From Leeia speluncae (GTDB lineage Bacteria > Pseudomonadota > Gammaproteobacteria > Burkholderiales > Leeiaceae): DNA of 64,000 bases. Below the pieces are notes generated by a model. It made no database searches. It saw only the letters and a list, made by a program, of their open reading frames with translations, and was not told the DNA's origin. The stretch covers positions 248,001-312,000 of the forward strand of contig NZ_JAJBZT010000004.1 of NCBI RefSeq assembly GCF_020564625.1, in the 5' to 3' direction. Below are positions 1 through 8,940 of the stretch, piece by piece (positions within the stretch are counted from its first letter, which is position 1; every line of letters begins with the position of its first letter). The position numbers and the translations under genes were made by a program.

Positions 1-949
1 TCTCATTATCTGGTGTTGTAGACTTTAGATTATGAAAGAGGGCATTTTTAATCCACTTTGCAGCAGTATCTGGCGTTTGATTGTCCGGTAGTCTATCTAA
101 TAACTCCCTAGATAGGCGAGGACTAAAGCCTGCGGCAAGCAGACGTCTGAGCATCTCCAGTTTTTCTGGATGATGCTGTGTCAGGTCTCCCCAAGCAAAG
201 CCTGCTAACTGGCTTTCCACTAAGGCGCGTAGCATTTTTACTTCTTGTAAAATAGCTTCTGTCGCTAAGTTTGGTGTTTCTGTATTGCTTTCTTGCGTAC
301 TCTGGCGATTGGGTTGTCTTTGCTGTGGTTCTTCGAATAGCTCTGGTGCGACATAACGTGTGCCATTATTTCTCGGCGCAACGGGCTCTTCATAATTGTT
401 TTGCTCAAAACTAGGTTCAGCTGAGCGGTAGTTTTGCTGTGGGTAGTTCTGGCGTGCGTCTGTAAACGGATGACTGTTTGGATGGCTCGGTGCCGGTTCA
501 AGTGGACGAGACTCCCTGCTTCCTCCATTTCTGGTATGAGAAATTAGGAACGGCTCGTCTTCATAGGATGTTTGAGGTGCACGACCACGCGGCCGAGTAA
601 CTTGTGGCCAGTCGGGGCGTGCGTATTCATTATTCTGTTGGTTAGTCTCTGGATAGCCATTTTGGCGTTGTCCATTTGTCCTTACCGGTGTTGGTGTGGC
701 GTTGTAATTGCCGTTGCTGGAGTAGTTATCAGGAAGATGAACATTCCCTTGGTGAGTGTGTCCGTTAACCACAGGTGATGCAGGCGTGTTGGTTAATACA
801 GCAACATCTGTATCCGCAACTGCCATAATTTCAATGCCGCCACCAGGCATTTGACGGTTTGATAGGATGAGCGCATCCGGGCCAAGTGCATCACGCACCT
901 GACGAAGGGCTTCTCTCGTATTATTTCCGTAAAATTTTCTAACCACCAT
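1..949 (-). CDS. flhF: Flagellar biosynthesis GTPase FlhF (N-terminal part, cut by window edge)
   Basis: SRP-type GTPase that places and numbers polar flagella. The ATG at 949 opens a frame with no stop to position 2, about 316 codons. Residues 1-50 are the conserved FlhF start, beginning MVVRKFYGNNTREALRQV. Residues of about 52-230 form a long linker rich in Asn, Gln and Pro. From about residue 235 the helical N domain follows, with ESQLAGFAWGDL and RRLLAAGFSP. The GTPase G domain lies outside the window. The gene sits 81 bases downstream of flhA in the order flhB-flhA-flhF. The family assignment is firm; the linker is longer and more Asn/Gln-rich than I would expect for the family. Confidence 0.9.
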   Translation of the reverse strand, partial: MVVRKFYGNNTREALRQVRDALGPDALILSNRQMPGGGIEIMAVADTDVAVLTNTPASPVVNGHTHQGNVHLPDNYSSNGNYNATPTPVRTNGQRQNGYPETNQQNNEYARPDWPQVTRPRGRAPQTSYEDEPFLISHTRNGGSRESRPLEPAPSHPNSHPFTDARQNYPQQNYRSAEPSFEQNNYEEPVAPRNNGTRYVAPELFEEPQQRQPNRQSTQESNTETPNLATEAILQEVKMLRALVESQLAGFAWGDLTQHHPEKLEMLRRLLAAGFSPRLSRELLDRLPDNQTPDTAAKWIKNALFHNLKSTTPDNE

Positions 950-1030
950 ATTCCTAACTGTAACGGATCGGGAGGCTTACCGGAAGAGGCCAACCCTGAT
1001 TGAATATGGAAATGTCACGAAAATTGATCA

Positions 1031-3124
1031 TCAGCCTCGCCCCCCAATGATCGCTACGACCTGAATGGAGCGTGTGTCAGGCACTTCTGAGTGCGAGAGT
1101 ATCTTTAGCGAAGGGATTGCACGACGTAAAAATCGAGAGAGAATTCCTCGTAATGGGCCTGGGACCATTAGTACAGACGGCTGACCAGATTGCTCTCTTT
1201 GCTGCACAATTTTGACTGTCTGCTGGAGTAGGTTGTCAGCCAGACTAGGCTCAAATCCTGCGCCTTCAGCCCCTTTAGTTTGAGTGGCTTGCAATAAAAT
1301 ATTCTCTAAATTAGGGTCGAGCGCCAGCACCGGCAGAGCGTCAGTATCTTTAATACCAAAGCCACTATAGGCTTGCTGAACAATTGCTCTACCAAGTGCT
1401 ACACGTACGTGCCCAATTAATTCTTCTGGATTTTGTTGCTTGGGAATCCATTCGGCCAGTGTTTCTAGGATGGTACGCATATCTCGGATGTGTACCTCTT
1501 CTAATAGTAACCCTTGTAGTACGCGGTGAAGAATACCAAGTGGAATGACTTTGGGGATGAGGTCTTCAATTAGTTTTGGATGCTGTTTGCCAACATGGTC
1601 TAGCAACTGTTGCACTTCTTCGCGCCCTAGCAACTCTGCCGCATGGCTTTGAATGACGTTCGATAAATGCGTGCCAATCACGGTACTCGTATCTACAACG
1701 GTATAGCCGAGCATTTGCGCTTCTTCACGTTTATTGGCATCGATCCATACCGCAGGTAGGCCAAAAGCTGGGTCTTTAGTCTGCGTGCCTGTGAGTTGTC
1801 CGTGAACGCGTCCAGGGTTAATAGCAAGCAGCATACCGGTGAATGCTTCACCCTCAGCTACTTCCACCCCTTTTAAGGCGAGGCGATAGGTGTTTGGTTT
1901 TAGTTCTAGATTATCCCGAATGTGAACCGCCGGGACTAAGAAACCCAGGTCTTGAGCAATTTTCTTTCGAATGCCTCTAATTTTTCTGAGCAACTCTCCA
2001 TCTTGGTTTCGATCCACTAAAGGAATTAGGCGGTAACCGACCTCTAACCCAATCATGTCCACTGGCTGAACGTCTGCCCAGCTAACCTCAGGTACAGCCG
2101 CTGCTGTTGGTGCGGGAGGAGGTGGCGCTGGCTTTGAGGCTTCTGCCTTTGCTCGTTTGTCTAATTGATAACCGATTGCTGCAATACCCGCTGCAAACAC
2201 TAAGAAAGCCATGTGCGGCATATTGGGAATAATGCCAAACAGGCCTAGCAAACCTGCTGTGATATAAAGCACTTGTCCACGCTTAAAAAGCTGTCCAAGC
2301 ATTTGCGTAGAGATATCTTCATTTGTATCTACGCGGGTAACCACAATACCTGCTGCGGTTGAAATAATTAGCGAGGGGATCTGTGCAACTAGACCGTCAC
2401 CAATGGTTAATAGTGTGTAAGTCTTCGCTGCATCACCAAAGGCTAGGTCATGTTGCAGCATCCCTACAAATAAGCCACCGATCACATTGAGCAGCATAAT
2501 GATAATACCGGCGACGGCATCACCACGAACGAACTTAGACGCACCATCCATGGAACCAAAGAATTCGGCTTCTTGAGCAATAGTCGTCCGACGTTTTCTC
2601 GCTTCTTCTTCTCCAATTAAACCCGCATTCAAATCCGCATCAATTGCCATCTGCTTACCGGGCATCGCATCTAAAGTAAAGCGCGCACTCACTTCAGCAA
2701 TACGGCCTGCACCTTTGGTGATAACGGCAAAGTTAATGACAACTAAGATAATGAAAACAAGGATACCAATGGCGTAATTGCCACCAACAAGAAAATGACC
2801 AAACGCTTCTACCACTTTACCTGCTGCATCAGGTCCAGTATGGCCGTCCAGCAAAATGACCCTAGTTGATGCCACGTTGAGGGAAAGTCGAAGTAGGGTT
2901 GTTAGTAGCAGTACCGTTGGAAAGGCCGAGAACTCTAATGGTTTCATCGTGTACAACGAGACCATCAGCACAATAATCGACATAGCGATATTGAAGGTGA
3001 ATAAGAAGTCGAGGATGAGCGAAGGCAACGGCAAAATCATCATGGAAAGAATCATGATGATTAAGATAGGGCCGGCAAGTTTGCTCAGATTCAGTTTTGG
3101 CATGTCTGAATTAACTATGTTCAC
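1031..3124 (-). CDS. flhA: Flagellar export gate protein FlhA
   Basis: Inner-membrane export gate component of the flagellar type III secretion system. The product is 697 residues, the usual length. The N-terminal half holds about eight hydrophobic segments and the FHIPEP signature region, with LLRLSLNVASTRVILL near residues 77-92 and the cytoplasmic loop GRIAEVSARFTLDAMPGKQM. A Pro/Ala-rich linker near residue 340 leads to the cytosolic C-terminal domain that docks export chaperones. It lies between flhB (upstream, 176-base gap) and flhF, so it is probably part of one flagellar operon read on the minus strand. Confidence 0.97.
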   Translation of the reverse strand: MNIVNSDMPKLNLSKLAGPILIIMILSMMILPLPSLILDFLFTFNIAMSIIVLMVSLYTMKPLEFSAFPTVLLLTTLLRLSLNVASTRVILLDGHTGPDAAGKVVEAFGHFLVGGNYAIGILVFIILVVINFAVITKGAGRIAEVSARFTLDAMPGKQMAIDADLNAGLIGEEEARKRRTTIAQEAEFFGSMDGASKFVRGDAVAGIIIMLLNVIGGLFVGMLQHDLAFGDAAKTYTLLTIGDGLVAQIPSLIISTAAGIVVTRVDTNEDISTQMLGQLFKRGQVLYITAGLLGLFGIIPNMPHMAFLVFAAGIAAIGYQLDKRAKAEASKPAPPPPAPTAAAVPEVSWADVQPVDMIGLEVGYRLIPLVDRNQDGELLRKIRGIRKKIAQDLGFLVPAVHIRDNLELKPNTYRLALKGVEVAEGEAFTGMLLAINPGRVHGQLTGTQTKDPAFGLPAVWIDANKREEAQMLGYTVVDTSTVIGTHLSNVIQSHAAELLGREEVQQLLDHVGKQHPKLIEDLIPKVIPLGILHRVLQGLLLEEVHIRDMRTILETLAEWIPKQQNPEELIGHVRVALGRAIVQQAYSGFGIKDTDALPVLALDPNLENILLQATQTKGAEGAGFEPSLADNLLQQTVKIVQQREQSGQPSVLMVPGPLRGILSRFLRRAIPSLKILSHSEVPDTRSIQVVAIIGGRG

Positions 3125-3300
3125 TCAAATAAATAACCGCCTATTGTAACGGAAGTTAACGTATATGACGGATGATATAAATGAATTTTCTTCTATCAAC
3201 GCTAAAATCAATCACTAAGGCTGTAGATGCATCCTGCCTGTCGTGAATAATGCAACTTGGAAACTAAGTTGGTTTGCTTATCCGGTATTCAATATAGGTC

Positions 3301-4434
3301 TTAATCTTCACCAGGAGGAATCATATCCTCTGGAATAGATAGTTTAGTCGGTAGAATCGGTGTGCTACCGCCAGACTGTTCATACACTTTTAAATGATAT
3401 AAGTATGCAAAAATTTCCGCTGTAGCGGTAAATAATGGAGCAGGGATGTCTGCTTCTAATTCTGCGTGTTTATACAAAGCCCGTGCAAAAGGTGGTGTAC
3501 GTAACACCGGGACCTTGTTTTCTTTTCCTATATCTATGATTCGTTCTGCGATTAGAGATGCTCCTTTCGCAACGACTTTAGGGGTTTCCATTTTGTCGTT
3601 ATATAAAATGGCGACAGCGTAATGCGTCGGGTTGGTAACAATTACACTCGCTGTGGGCACATTTTTCATCATGCGACGTCTAGCCGCCTCTCTTTGTAGG
3701 GCGCGGATTTTTCCTTTGATCTGCGGGTTCCCTTCCGCTTCTTTCGCTTCGTCTTTCACTTCCTGTTTAGTCATCCGCATACTTTTATAGTATTGCCAGA
3801 TTTGGTAAGGAACATCTACGGCAGCAACTAAGAGCATGCCAAGTATGCCGTACAAGACAATTTTGATGCCAATAGACCAAACTGTTGCGTAAGCGAGCGC
3901 TGATTCCATTCTAGATAGTTCAATTAGCACATCTCTTTCGTGCCAAAGCGCCAAAATAGCAATTCCGCCGATTAAACTTGATTTGAGAACCGCTTTAAAT
4001 AGTTCGACTAAACTACTGAGCGCAAACATGCGCTTTAGCCCATTGAGTGGGTTTAGTTTTTTTAGATCAGGAGCGAGGGGGGTGAAAGTGAAAAGCCAGC
4101 CATGCAATAGAAATGGTCCAATAATTGCGGCGAGCACAACCACGCCTAACCATGGCGCAAAAGCGATGAGCATATCCATCGATTTACGCAGCAAATTTTC
4201 CGTCATCTGTGACGTTTGCTGGTCTAACTTCCAATCAAATGTTAATCCATTGATGAGAAGTTGTTTAAAAGCTTGAATAAGCCGATCGCTAAATATAATT
4301 AGTCCGATCACCCCCCCCGCAAGCCCAAGGAAAGTACTCAGCTCTTTTGACGTGGGAACTTGGCCTTTGTTACGGGCTTCGGTTATTCGCCTGCCGGAGG
4401 CGGCTTCCGTTCTGTCGTCGTCGTCTTCTGCCAT
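3301..4434 (-). CDS. flhB: Flagellar export switch protein FlhB
   Basis: Membrane protein that switches flagellar export from rod/hook to filament substrates. It has 377 residues with four hydrophobic segments in the first 210 residues, then a basic cytoplasmic domain. The autocleavage motif NPTH is at residues 268-271 (VIVTNPTHYAVAI), almost the same position as in enteric FlhB. The N-terminus is acidic, with a run of four Asp. It is the first gene of the flhB-flhA-flhF set visible here. No sigma54 or sigma28 promoter was convincing upstream. Confidence 0.97.
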   Translation of the reverse strand: MAEDDDDRTEAASGRRITEARNKGQVPTSKELSTFLGLAGGVIGLIIFSDRLIQAFKQLLINGLTFDWKLDQQTSQMTENLLRKSMDMLIAFAPWLGVVVLAAIIGPFLLHGWLFTFTPLAPDLKKLNPLNGLKRMFALSSLVELFKAVLKSSLIGGIAILALWHERDVLIELSRMESALAYATVWSIGIKIVLYGILGMLLVAAVDVPYQIWQYYKSMRMTKQEVKDEAKEAEGNPQIKGKIRALQREAARRRMMKNVPTASVIVTNPTHYAVAILYNDKMETPKVVAKGASLIAERIIDIGKENKVPVLRTPPFARALYKHAELEADIPAPLFTATAEIFAYLYHLKVYEQSGGSTPILPTKLSIPEDMIPPGED

Positions 4435-4837
4435 GATCGCATCTGAATAATGGGGATTAATCTGGAGGTGTTGGCTACAACGTCGACATCATACCTTGCT
4501 TGTGCGAGTGCGAAAAATAATCTCTGCAATTTTGCTACTACATTGTGGTATGTAGTGGTTGTTACTCGGTTAAAAATAAACTTAATTTGCTAACTATTAT
4601 AAATACTACTATTAGTAAACGTAATAGATGGGTGTTTTGGCTCTTTGATATTAATTATTTCATATTCACTACAAACAAAAATTACCCTTGGGTTTCCGTG
4701 GAATAAACCAGATATGATTTTAGATGTACGTATTATTACGTATTGATTGGGGGGTAAATAAAGCGGAGAACGTAACAAATTGAAAATAAAGGGGTTTTGA
4801 TGCTTTATTTTCTTGCGTTGCATCATAATCCGTACAA
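4435..4837. other. AT-rich gene-free stretch upstream of flhB and liv
   Basis: Intergenic region between divergent flhB and the livH promoter. I see no convincing gene. The clearest structure is an inverted repeat with arms ACTACAT at 4537-4543 and ATGTAGT at 4550-4556 around a 6-base loop, extendable by weaker pairs to 4535-4558. It lies about 100-120 bases upstream of the flhB start, so it could be a regulator site for the flagellar genes or simply a hairpin. A 78-codon minus-strand frame here lacks a ribosome binding site and resembles nothing known to me. Confidence 0.5.
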
Positions 4838-4866
4838 TTGACAGGGGTTAATTGCCTACGCATAAT
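4838..4866 (+). promoter_or_regulatory. Sigma70 promoter of livHMGF
   Basis: A perfect -35 hexamer TTGACA at 4838-4843, a 17-base spacer and -10 CATAAT (5 of 6) at 4861-4866 predict a start near 4873. That leaves an untranslated leader of about 200 bases before livH at 5077. Near its 5' end the leader can fold CAAGCAGG (4876-4883) against CCTG/CTTG (4898-4906, one bulge). The match is strong; use in vivo is inferred. Confidence 0.75.
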
Positions 4867-5076
4867 CCGCCGTCACAAGCAGGTAATATTTATATGCCCT
4901 GCCTTGTTTCGCACTTGTTGGCTCAATGCGATTGATTGCTGCGAATCATTTTGGTTCCCTGCTATCGACAAAATCGGTAGTGGTTGTCCTGGAGAGAGTG
5001 GTTATCAACCGATTAGCTGCTGGTTGACTATCCTGTGATATTTCTAGTTATCACGAGTAGAAGAGGAACGAAATCC

Positions 5077-6006
5077 GTGGAAATTTTGTTACAACAGATC
5101 CTGAATGGACTGGTCCTCGGTAGTGTCTATGCTTTGGTGGCGCTTGGCTACACCATGGTGTACGGTATTATCGGGTTGATCAACTTTGCGCATGGCGAAG
5201 TGGTGATGGTGGGGGCAATGATCACTATCACGATGCTTAGCCTGTTTCAATCAATGGGAATCGAATTGCCTGGCGTGGTGGTATTGTTAATGGCAATGAT
5301 GATCTCTGTTCCTGCTTGTATGCTGTTGGCGTACTTCATGGAGAAAACAGCTTACCGTCCTTTGCGTAAAGCACCTAAGCTAGCTCCTCTTATTACTGCG
5401 ATTGGTATTTCAATCATCTTGCAGAACTTGGCAATGATGATCTGGGGTCGTGGTTTCAAATCTTTCCCAAGCGTGATCGACGTTGAGCCGATCGACTTTA
5501 TGGGTGCAACCGTTACAAACTTGCAAATTGCAATTATGGTTGTTGCTGTGCTGATGATGTTGGGTCTATGGTTCTTGGTTGAAAAAACCAAGCTTGGTAA
5601 AGCGATGCGTGCCACCGCTGTTAACCAAGAAGTTGCAGGCCTAATGGGTATTAGCATTAACCATATTATCTCTATGACCTTTGTGATCGGTGCTGCACTA
5701 GCAGCTGTTGCAGGCGTGATGCGTGCAGCGAACTACGGTCAGGCAGATGCATACATGGGCGCGATTCTAGGTTTGAAAGCGTTCTCTGCTGCGGTTCTAG
5801 GTGGTATTGGTAATATTTTCGGTGCGATGGCTGGTGGTATCTTGCTAGGCGTGATCGAAAGTTTGGCAGCTGGTTATATCGGCGATCTAACAGGTGGTTT
5901 CTTAGGTTCTCACTACCAAGATATTTTTGCCTTTATCGTTCTGATTCTGGTGTTGGTGTTCCGTCCAAGTGGTTTGTTGGGCGAACGTGTTGCTGAACGT
6001 GCTTAA
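5077..6006 (+). CDS. livH: Branched-chain amino-acid ABC transporter permease LivH
   Basis: One of two inner-membrane permeases of the LIV high-affinity Leu/Ile/Val importer. I chose the GTG at 5077, giving 309 residues starting VEILLQQILNGLVLGSVYAL, because AGAGGA at 5062-5067 is 9 bases upstream and the length matches enteric LivH. An in-frame start at 5035 would add unrelated residues. About eight hydrophobic helices are visible, with typical LivH blocks NFAHGEVVMVGA and GLKAFSAAVLGGIGNIFGAM. First gene of livHMGF; 18 bases separate it from livM. Confidence 0.95.
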   Translation: MEILLQQILNGLVLGSVYALVALGYTMVYGIIGLINFAHGEVVMVGAMITITMLSLFQSMGIELPGVVVLLMAMMISVPACMLLAYFMEKTAYRPLRKAPKLAPLITAIGISIILQNLAMMIWGRGFKSFPSVIDVEPIDFMGATVTNLQIAIMVVAVLMMLGLWFLVEKTKLGKAMRATAVNQEVAGLMGISINHIISMTFVIGAALAAVAGVMRAANYGQADAYMGAILGLKAFSAAVLGGIGNIFGAMAGGILLGVIESLAAGYIGDLTGGFLGSHYQDIFAFIVLILVLVFRPSGLLGERVAERA

Positions 6007-6024
6007 GAGACGGAGAGAGCACTG

Positions 6025-7227
6025 ATGAACAAAACAACTAAATATGGCTTGCTACTACTATTGCTAATAGCACTGCCATTTATTGTAAACGCAACCCCAT
6101 TCTTGGGCCCAACTTGGGTTCGTATTTTGGGTTACGCAATGCTTTACGTGATGTTGGCTTTAGGTCTTAACATCGTTATTGGTTATGCAGGTCTGTTGGA
6201 CATGGGGTACATCGGCTTTTATGCCTTGGGTGCATACCTTTATGCCTTGCTGTCTTCGCCTCATTTGGCCGAGAGTGGTTTGGTTGCTGCAGCACTAGAT
6301 TGGCCATTCTGGGTGATTATCCCTTTGTGTGCGATTGTTGCCGGGGTCGCTGGTGCCTTACTTGGTGCGCCAACCTTAAAGCTTCGTGGTGACTACCTAG
6401 CGATTGTTACACTAGGTTTTGGTGAAATTATTCGTATTTTCATGAATAACTTGGATCGCCCATTTAACTTAACAAATGGCCCACAAGGTATTAACAACAT
6501 TAACCCGTTGCACTTAGGTGATCATTCTCTGAAAAACACCTGGTCATTGTTTGGTTTAGAAGTAACCCCTGTTATTAATTACTACTTAGTATTCTTGGCG
6601 ATTGTTATTTTCGTGATTTTCTTGTCTAGCCGTTTAGAAAATTCTCGTATTGGTCGTGCATGGATGGCGTTGCGTGAAGACGAAATTGCAGCTGAAGCAA
6701 TGGGTCTAAACAAGCGTAATATCAAGCTACTTGCATTCGGTATGGGTGCAACATTTGGTGGTGTATCAGGTTCTCTATTTGCTAGTTACCAAGGTTTCGT
6801 TAGCCCAGAATCATTCGTGCTGATGGAATCAGTTATGGTGTTGGCGATGGTGGTGCTTGGTGGTATGGGTTCTATCACTGGTGTGGTCATTGGCGCAGTG
6901 ATTCTGTCTGTAATGCCAGAATTGTTCCGTGACTTAGTGAATGCAATTCAGCCTGTACTAGTGAATAACATCACTTTCATTAGCGAAGATACGCTACGAA
7001 ATGTCCTAGATGCTTCTACCTTGCGTATGTTGGTGTTTGGTTTCGCGATGGTTTTGGTAATGCGTTACCGCCCAGAAGGCTTGTTCCCTTCTACACGTCG
7101 TCGCCAAGAGTTGCACGACAAAGATGACGAGCCGTTTGATTCTGCACACTATGTGAAAGAATCATCACACGCTAAGATTTCTGCTGATGAGCCGGATAAT
7201 CGTGATACAACCGGGGAAGGACGCTAA
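6025..7227 (+). CDS. livM: Branched-chain amino-acid ABC transporter permease LivM
   Basis: Second permease of the LIV importer, 400 residues. Family blocks include LGLNIVIGYAGLLDMGYIGFYALGAYLYALL (about residues 47-77), the coupling stretch RLRGDYLAIVTLGFGEIIR in the form LKLRGDYLAIVTLGFGEIIR, and GGMGSITGVVIGAVIL. The last 45 or so residues are a charged cytoplasmic tail rich in Asp, Glu and His, of unknown role. It lies directly between livH and livG in an operon with very short gaps, and should form a heterodimer with LivH. Confidence 0.95.
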   Translation: MNKTTKYGLLLLLLIALPFIVNATPFLGPTWVRILGYAMLYVMLALGLNIVIGYAGLLDMGYIGFYALGAYLYALLSSPHLAESGLVAAALDWPFWVIIPLCAIVAGVAGALLGAPTLKLRGDYLAIVTLGFGEIIRIFMNNLDRPFNLTNGPQGINNINPLHLGDHSLKNTWSLFGLEVTPVINYYLVFLAIVIFVIFLSSRLENSRIGRAWMALREDEIAAEAMGLNKRNIKLLAFGMGATFGGVSGSLFASYQGFVSPESFVLMESVMVLAMVVLGGMGSITGVVIGAVILSVMPELFRDLVNAIQPVLVNNITFISEDTLRNVLDASTLRMLVFGFAMVLVMRYRPEGLFPSTRRRQELHDKDDEPFDSAHYVKESSHAKISADEPDNRDTTGEGR

Positions 7228-7230
7228 GCC

Positions 7231-8010
7231 ATGTCTGAAGTATTGCTAGATGTTAAAAACATCAACAAACGTTTTGGTGGTCTACAAGCCTTGACAGATG
7301 TGGCGTTGACTATCCATCGCGGAGAGATTCGTGGTTTGATCGGCCCTAACGGTGCTGGTAAAACCACTATGTTTAACGTGTTGACTGGTTTGTACCAAGC
7401 AGATACCGGCGATATGCTATTTAATGGCAAGCCATTAGATGCGACTAAGCCATACAAAGTGGTTGAAGCAGGTATTGCACGTACGTTCCAGAACATTCGC
7501 TTGTTTCATAACATGACTGCACTTGAAAACGTGATGGTTGGTCGTCATGTTCGTACCAAAGTGGGTGTGATTGGCGCGATGCTGCGTACGCCAGGTGCGA
7601 AGCAAGAAGAGAAAGAAATTCGTGAGCGTTCACGTTACTGGCTAGATTATGTAGGTATTGGCCGTTTCGCAAATGAAACTGCGAAGAACTTATCTTATGG
7701 TGATCAGCGTCGTTTAGAAATTGCGCGCGCACTTGCGACAGACCCATTGCTAATTGCATTGGATGAGCCTGCGGCAGGGATGAACGGTGCAGAAACCGAG
7801 GGCCTACGCGAGTTAATGGTCAAAATGCAGAAAGATGGCAAAGCTGTTCTGCTAATTGAACATGATGTGAAACTGGTGATGGGCTTGTGTGATCGCGTCG
7901 CGGTGCTTGAGTTTGGTAAGAAGATTGCAGATGGTGTGCCTGCCGAAGTTCAGAATAACCCTCGCGTGATTGAGGCGTATCTGGGTGCGGAAGCAACGGA
8001 GGAAGCTTAA
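7231..8010 (+). CDS. livG: Branched-chain amino-acid ABC transporter ATPase LivG
   Basis: Cytoplasmic ATPase that powers the LIV importer, 259 residues. The Walker A motif GPNGAGKT is at residues 38-45, the signature is LSYGDQRRLEIARAL, Walker B is LLIALDEPAAG, and the switch His follows in LLIEHDVKLVMGL. The signature has LSYGDQ in place of LSGGQ, which is usual for LivG. It starts 3 bases after livM and shares one base with livF, so translation is probably coupled. Confidence 0.97.
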   Translation: MSEVLLDVKNINKRFGGLQALTDVALTIHRGEIRGLIGPNGAGKTTMFNVLTGLYQADTGDMLFNGKPLDATKPYKVVEAGIARTFQNIRLFHNMTALENVMVGRHVRTKVGVIGAMLRTPGAKQEEKEIRERSRYWLDYVGIGRFANETAKNLSYGDQRRLEIARALATDPLLIALDEPAAGMNGAETEGLRELMVKMQKDGKAVLLIEHDVKLVMGLCDRVAVLEFGKKIADGVPAEVQNNPRVIEAYLGAEATEEA

Positions 8011-8726
8011 TGAGTAACATTCTTGAAGTAAAAGACCTGAAAGTTTCTTACGGTGCAATTCAGGCGATCAAAGGCATCAGCTTTCATATTAAGCAAGGTG
8101 AAATGGTTGCTCTGATTGGTGCTAACGGCGCTGGTAAGACAACAACACTGAAAACATTAGCCGGTATGTTAAAGCCTGCCGGTGGTGACATTGTTTACAT
8201 GGGTAAACAGCTGTCTTCAATTAAGAACTATGACTTGATCCGTGAAGGTTTGGCATTGGTTCCAGAAGGCCGTGGTATCTTTGGACGTCTTACTGTGACA
8301 GAAAACCTAGAAATGGGTGCTTATTCACGTACAGATAGCAAAGAAGCTATTCAGGCGGATATTGATCGTATGTTTGAGATCTTCCCTCGTCTGAAAGAGC
8401 GTGCCAGCCAGTTGGCAGGTACCATGTCTGGTGGTGAACAACAGATGTTGGCGATTTCTCGTGCATTGATGGGTAAGCCGAAGCTATTGTTGCTGGATGA
8501 GCCGTCAATGGGCTTAGCGCCAATCATCGTTCAAAAAATCTTTGAAACGATCCGTGAAGTGGCTAAAGATGGTGTGACGCTATTGTTAGTGGAGCAGAAT
8601 GCTAAGCTAGCTCTTCAGACATGCCAGCGCGCTTACGTGATGGATGGTGGTAAGATTACGCTTGAAGGTGATGCAAAAGAACTATTGCATGACGAAGCGG
8701 TTCAGAAAGCCTACTTGGGCGAATAA
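8010..8726 (+). CDS. livF: Branched-chain amino-acid ABC transporter ATPase LivF
   Basis: Second ATPase of the LIV importer, 238 residues, pairing with LivG. Walker A GANGAGKT is at residues 37-44, the signature is MSGGEQQMLAISRAL, and Walker B is LLLLDEPSMGLAP. The PEGRGIFGRLTVTENLEMGAY block is typical of LivF. The start overlaps the livG stop (TAATG). A strong terminator follows 25 bases after the stop, so the operon ends here with no livJ/livK-type binding protein. Confidence 0.97.
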   Translation: MSNILEVKDLKVSYGAIQAIKGISFHIKQGEMVALIGANGAGKTTTLKTLAGMLKPAGGDIVYMGKQLSSIKNYDLIREGLALVPEGRGIFGRLTVTENLEMGAYSRTDSKEAIQADIDRMFEIFPRLKERASQLAGTMSGGEQQMLAISRALMGKPKLLLLDEPSMGLAPIIVQKIFETIREVAKDGVTLLLVEQNAKLALQTCQRAYVMDGGKITLEGDAKELLHDEAVQKAYLGE

Positions 8727-8751
8727 TCTTCGCTTTGAGTTTTGGTTTAGC

Positions 8752-8787
8752 AAAAAGCCTCTGATTTATTCAGAGGCTTTTTTGTTT
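8752..8787 (+). terminator. Rho-independent terminator of livHMGF
   Basis: The 13-bp stem AAAAAGCCTCTGA (8752-8764) pairs with TCAGAGGCTTTTT (8770-8782) around a 5-base loop and runs into a T-rich tail. It begins 25 bases after the livF stop. Confidence 0.93.
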
Positions 8788-8857
8788 TAAAGATGTTGTA
8801 TCTTCATGCCTGCTCTCCGTTCACGAGGGTGCTTTTGCTATCTTCTTTTTGTTTGCA

Positions 8858-8915
8858 AATAATAATAAATATCATTTACATATTGTAAATACAAATACAA
8901 ACTATTATCATTATG
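8858..8915 (+). promoter_or_regulatory. Probable iron-responsive (Fur-like) operator region of tonB-exbBD
   Basis: AT-rich stretch just upstream of tonB. By my hand alignment to the 19-bp Fur consensus, 8858-8876 matches at 13 of 19 positions and 8897-8915 at 12 of 19, the latter including ATTATCATTAT. Between them lies a perfect inverted repeat ATTTACA-TAT-TGTAAAT at 8874-8890. The gene context (TonB, catecholate receptor, PiuC) makes Fur control likely, but the palindrome could belong to another regulator. Confidence 0.5.
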
Positions 8916-8940
8916 TTTTGTTTGAATTGGCGCGTTGGTG

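Noticed and set aside
4590-4826. A 78-codon minus-strand open frame in the flhB-liv gap
   Set aside because: No ribosome binding site before the start, AT-rich composition matching the gap, and no recognisable motif. Chance frame is more likely.
4838-5038. A 66-codon frame through the liv leader, as a possible leader peptide
   Set aside because: It would have to start within the -35 element, upstream of the predicted transcript, and has no ribosome binding site.
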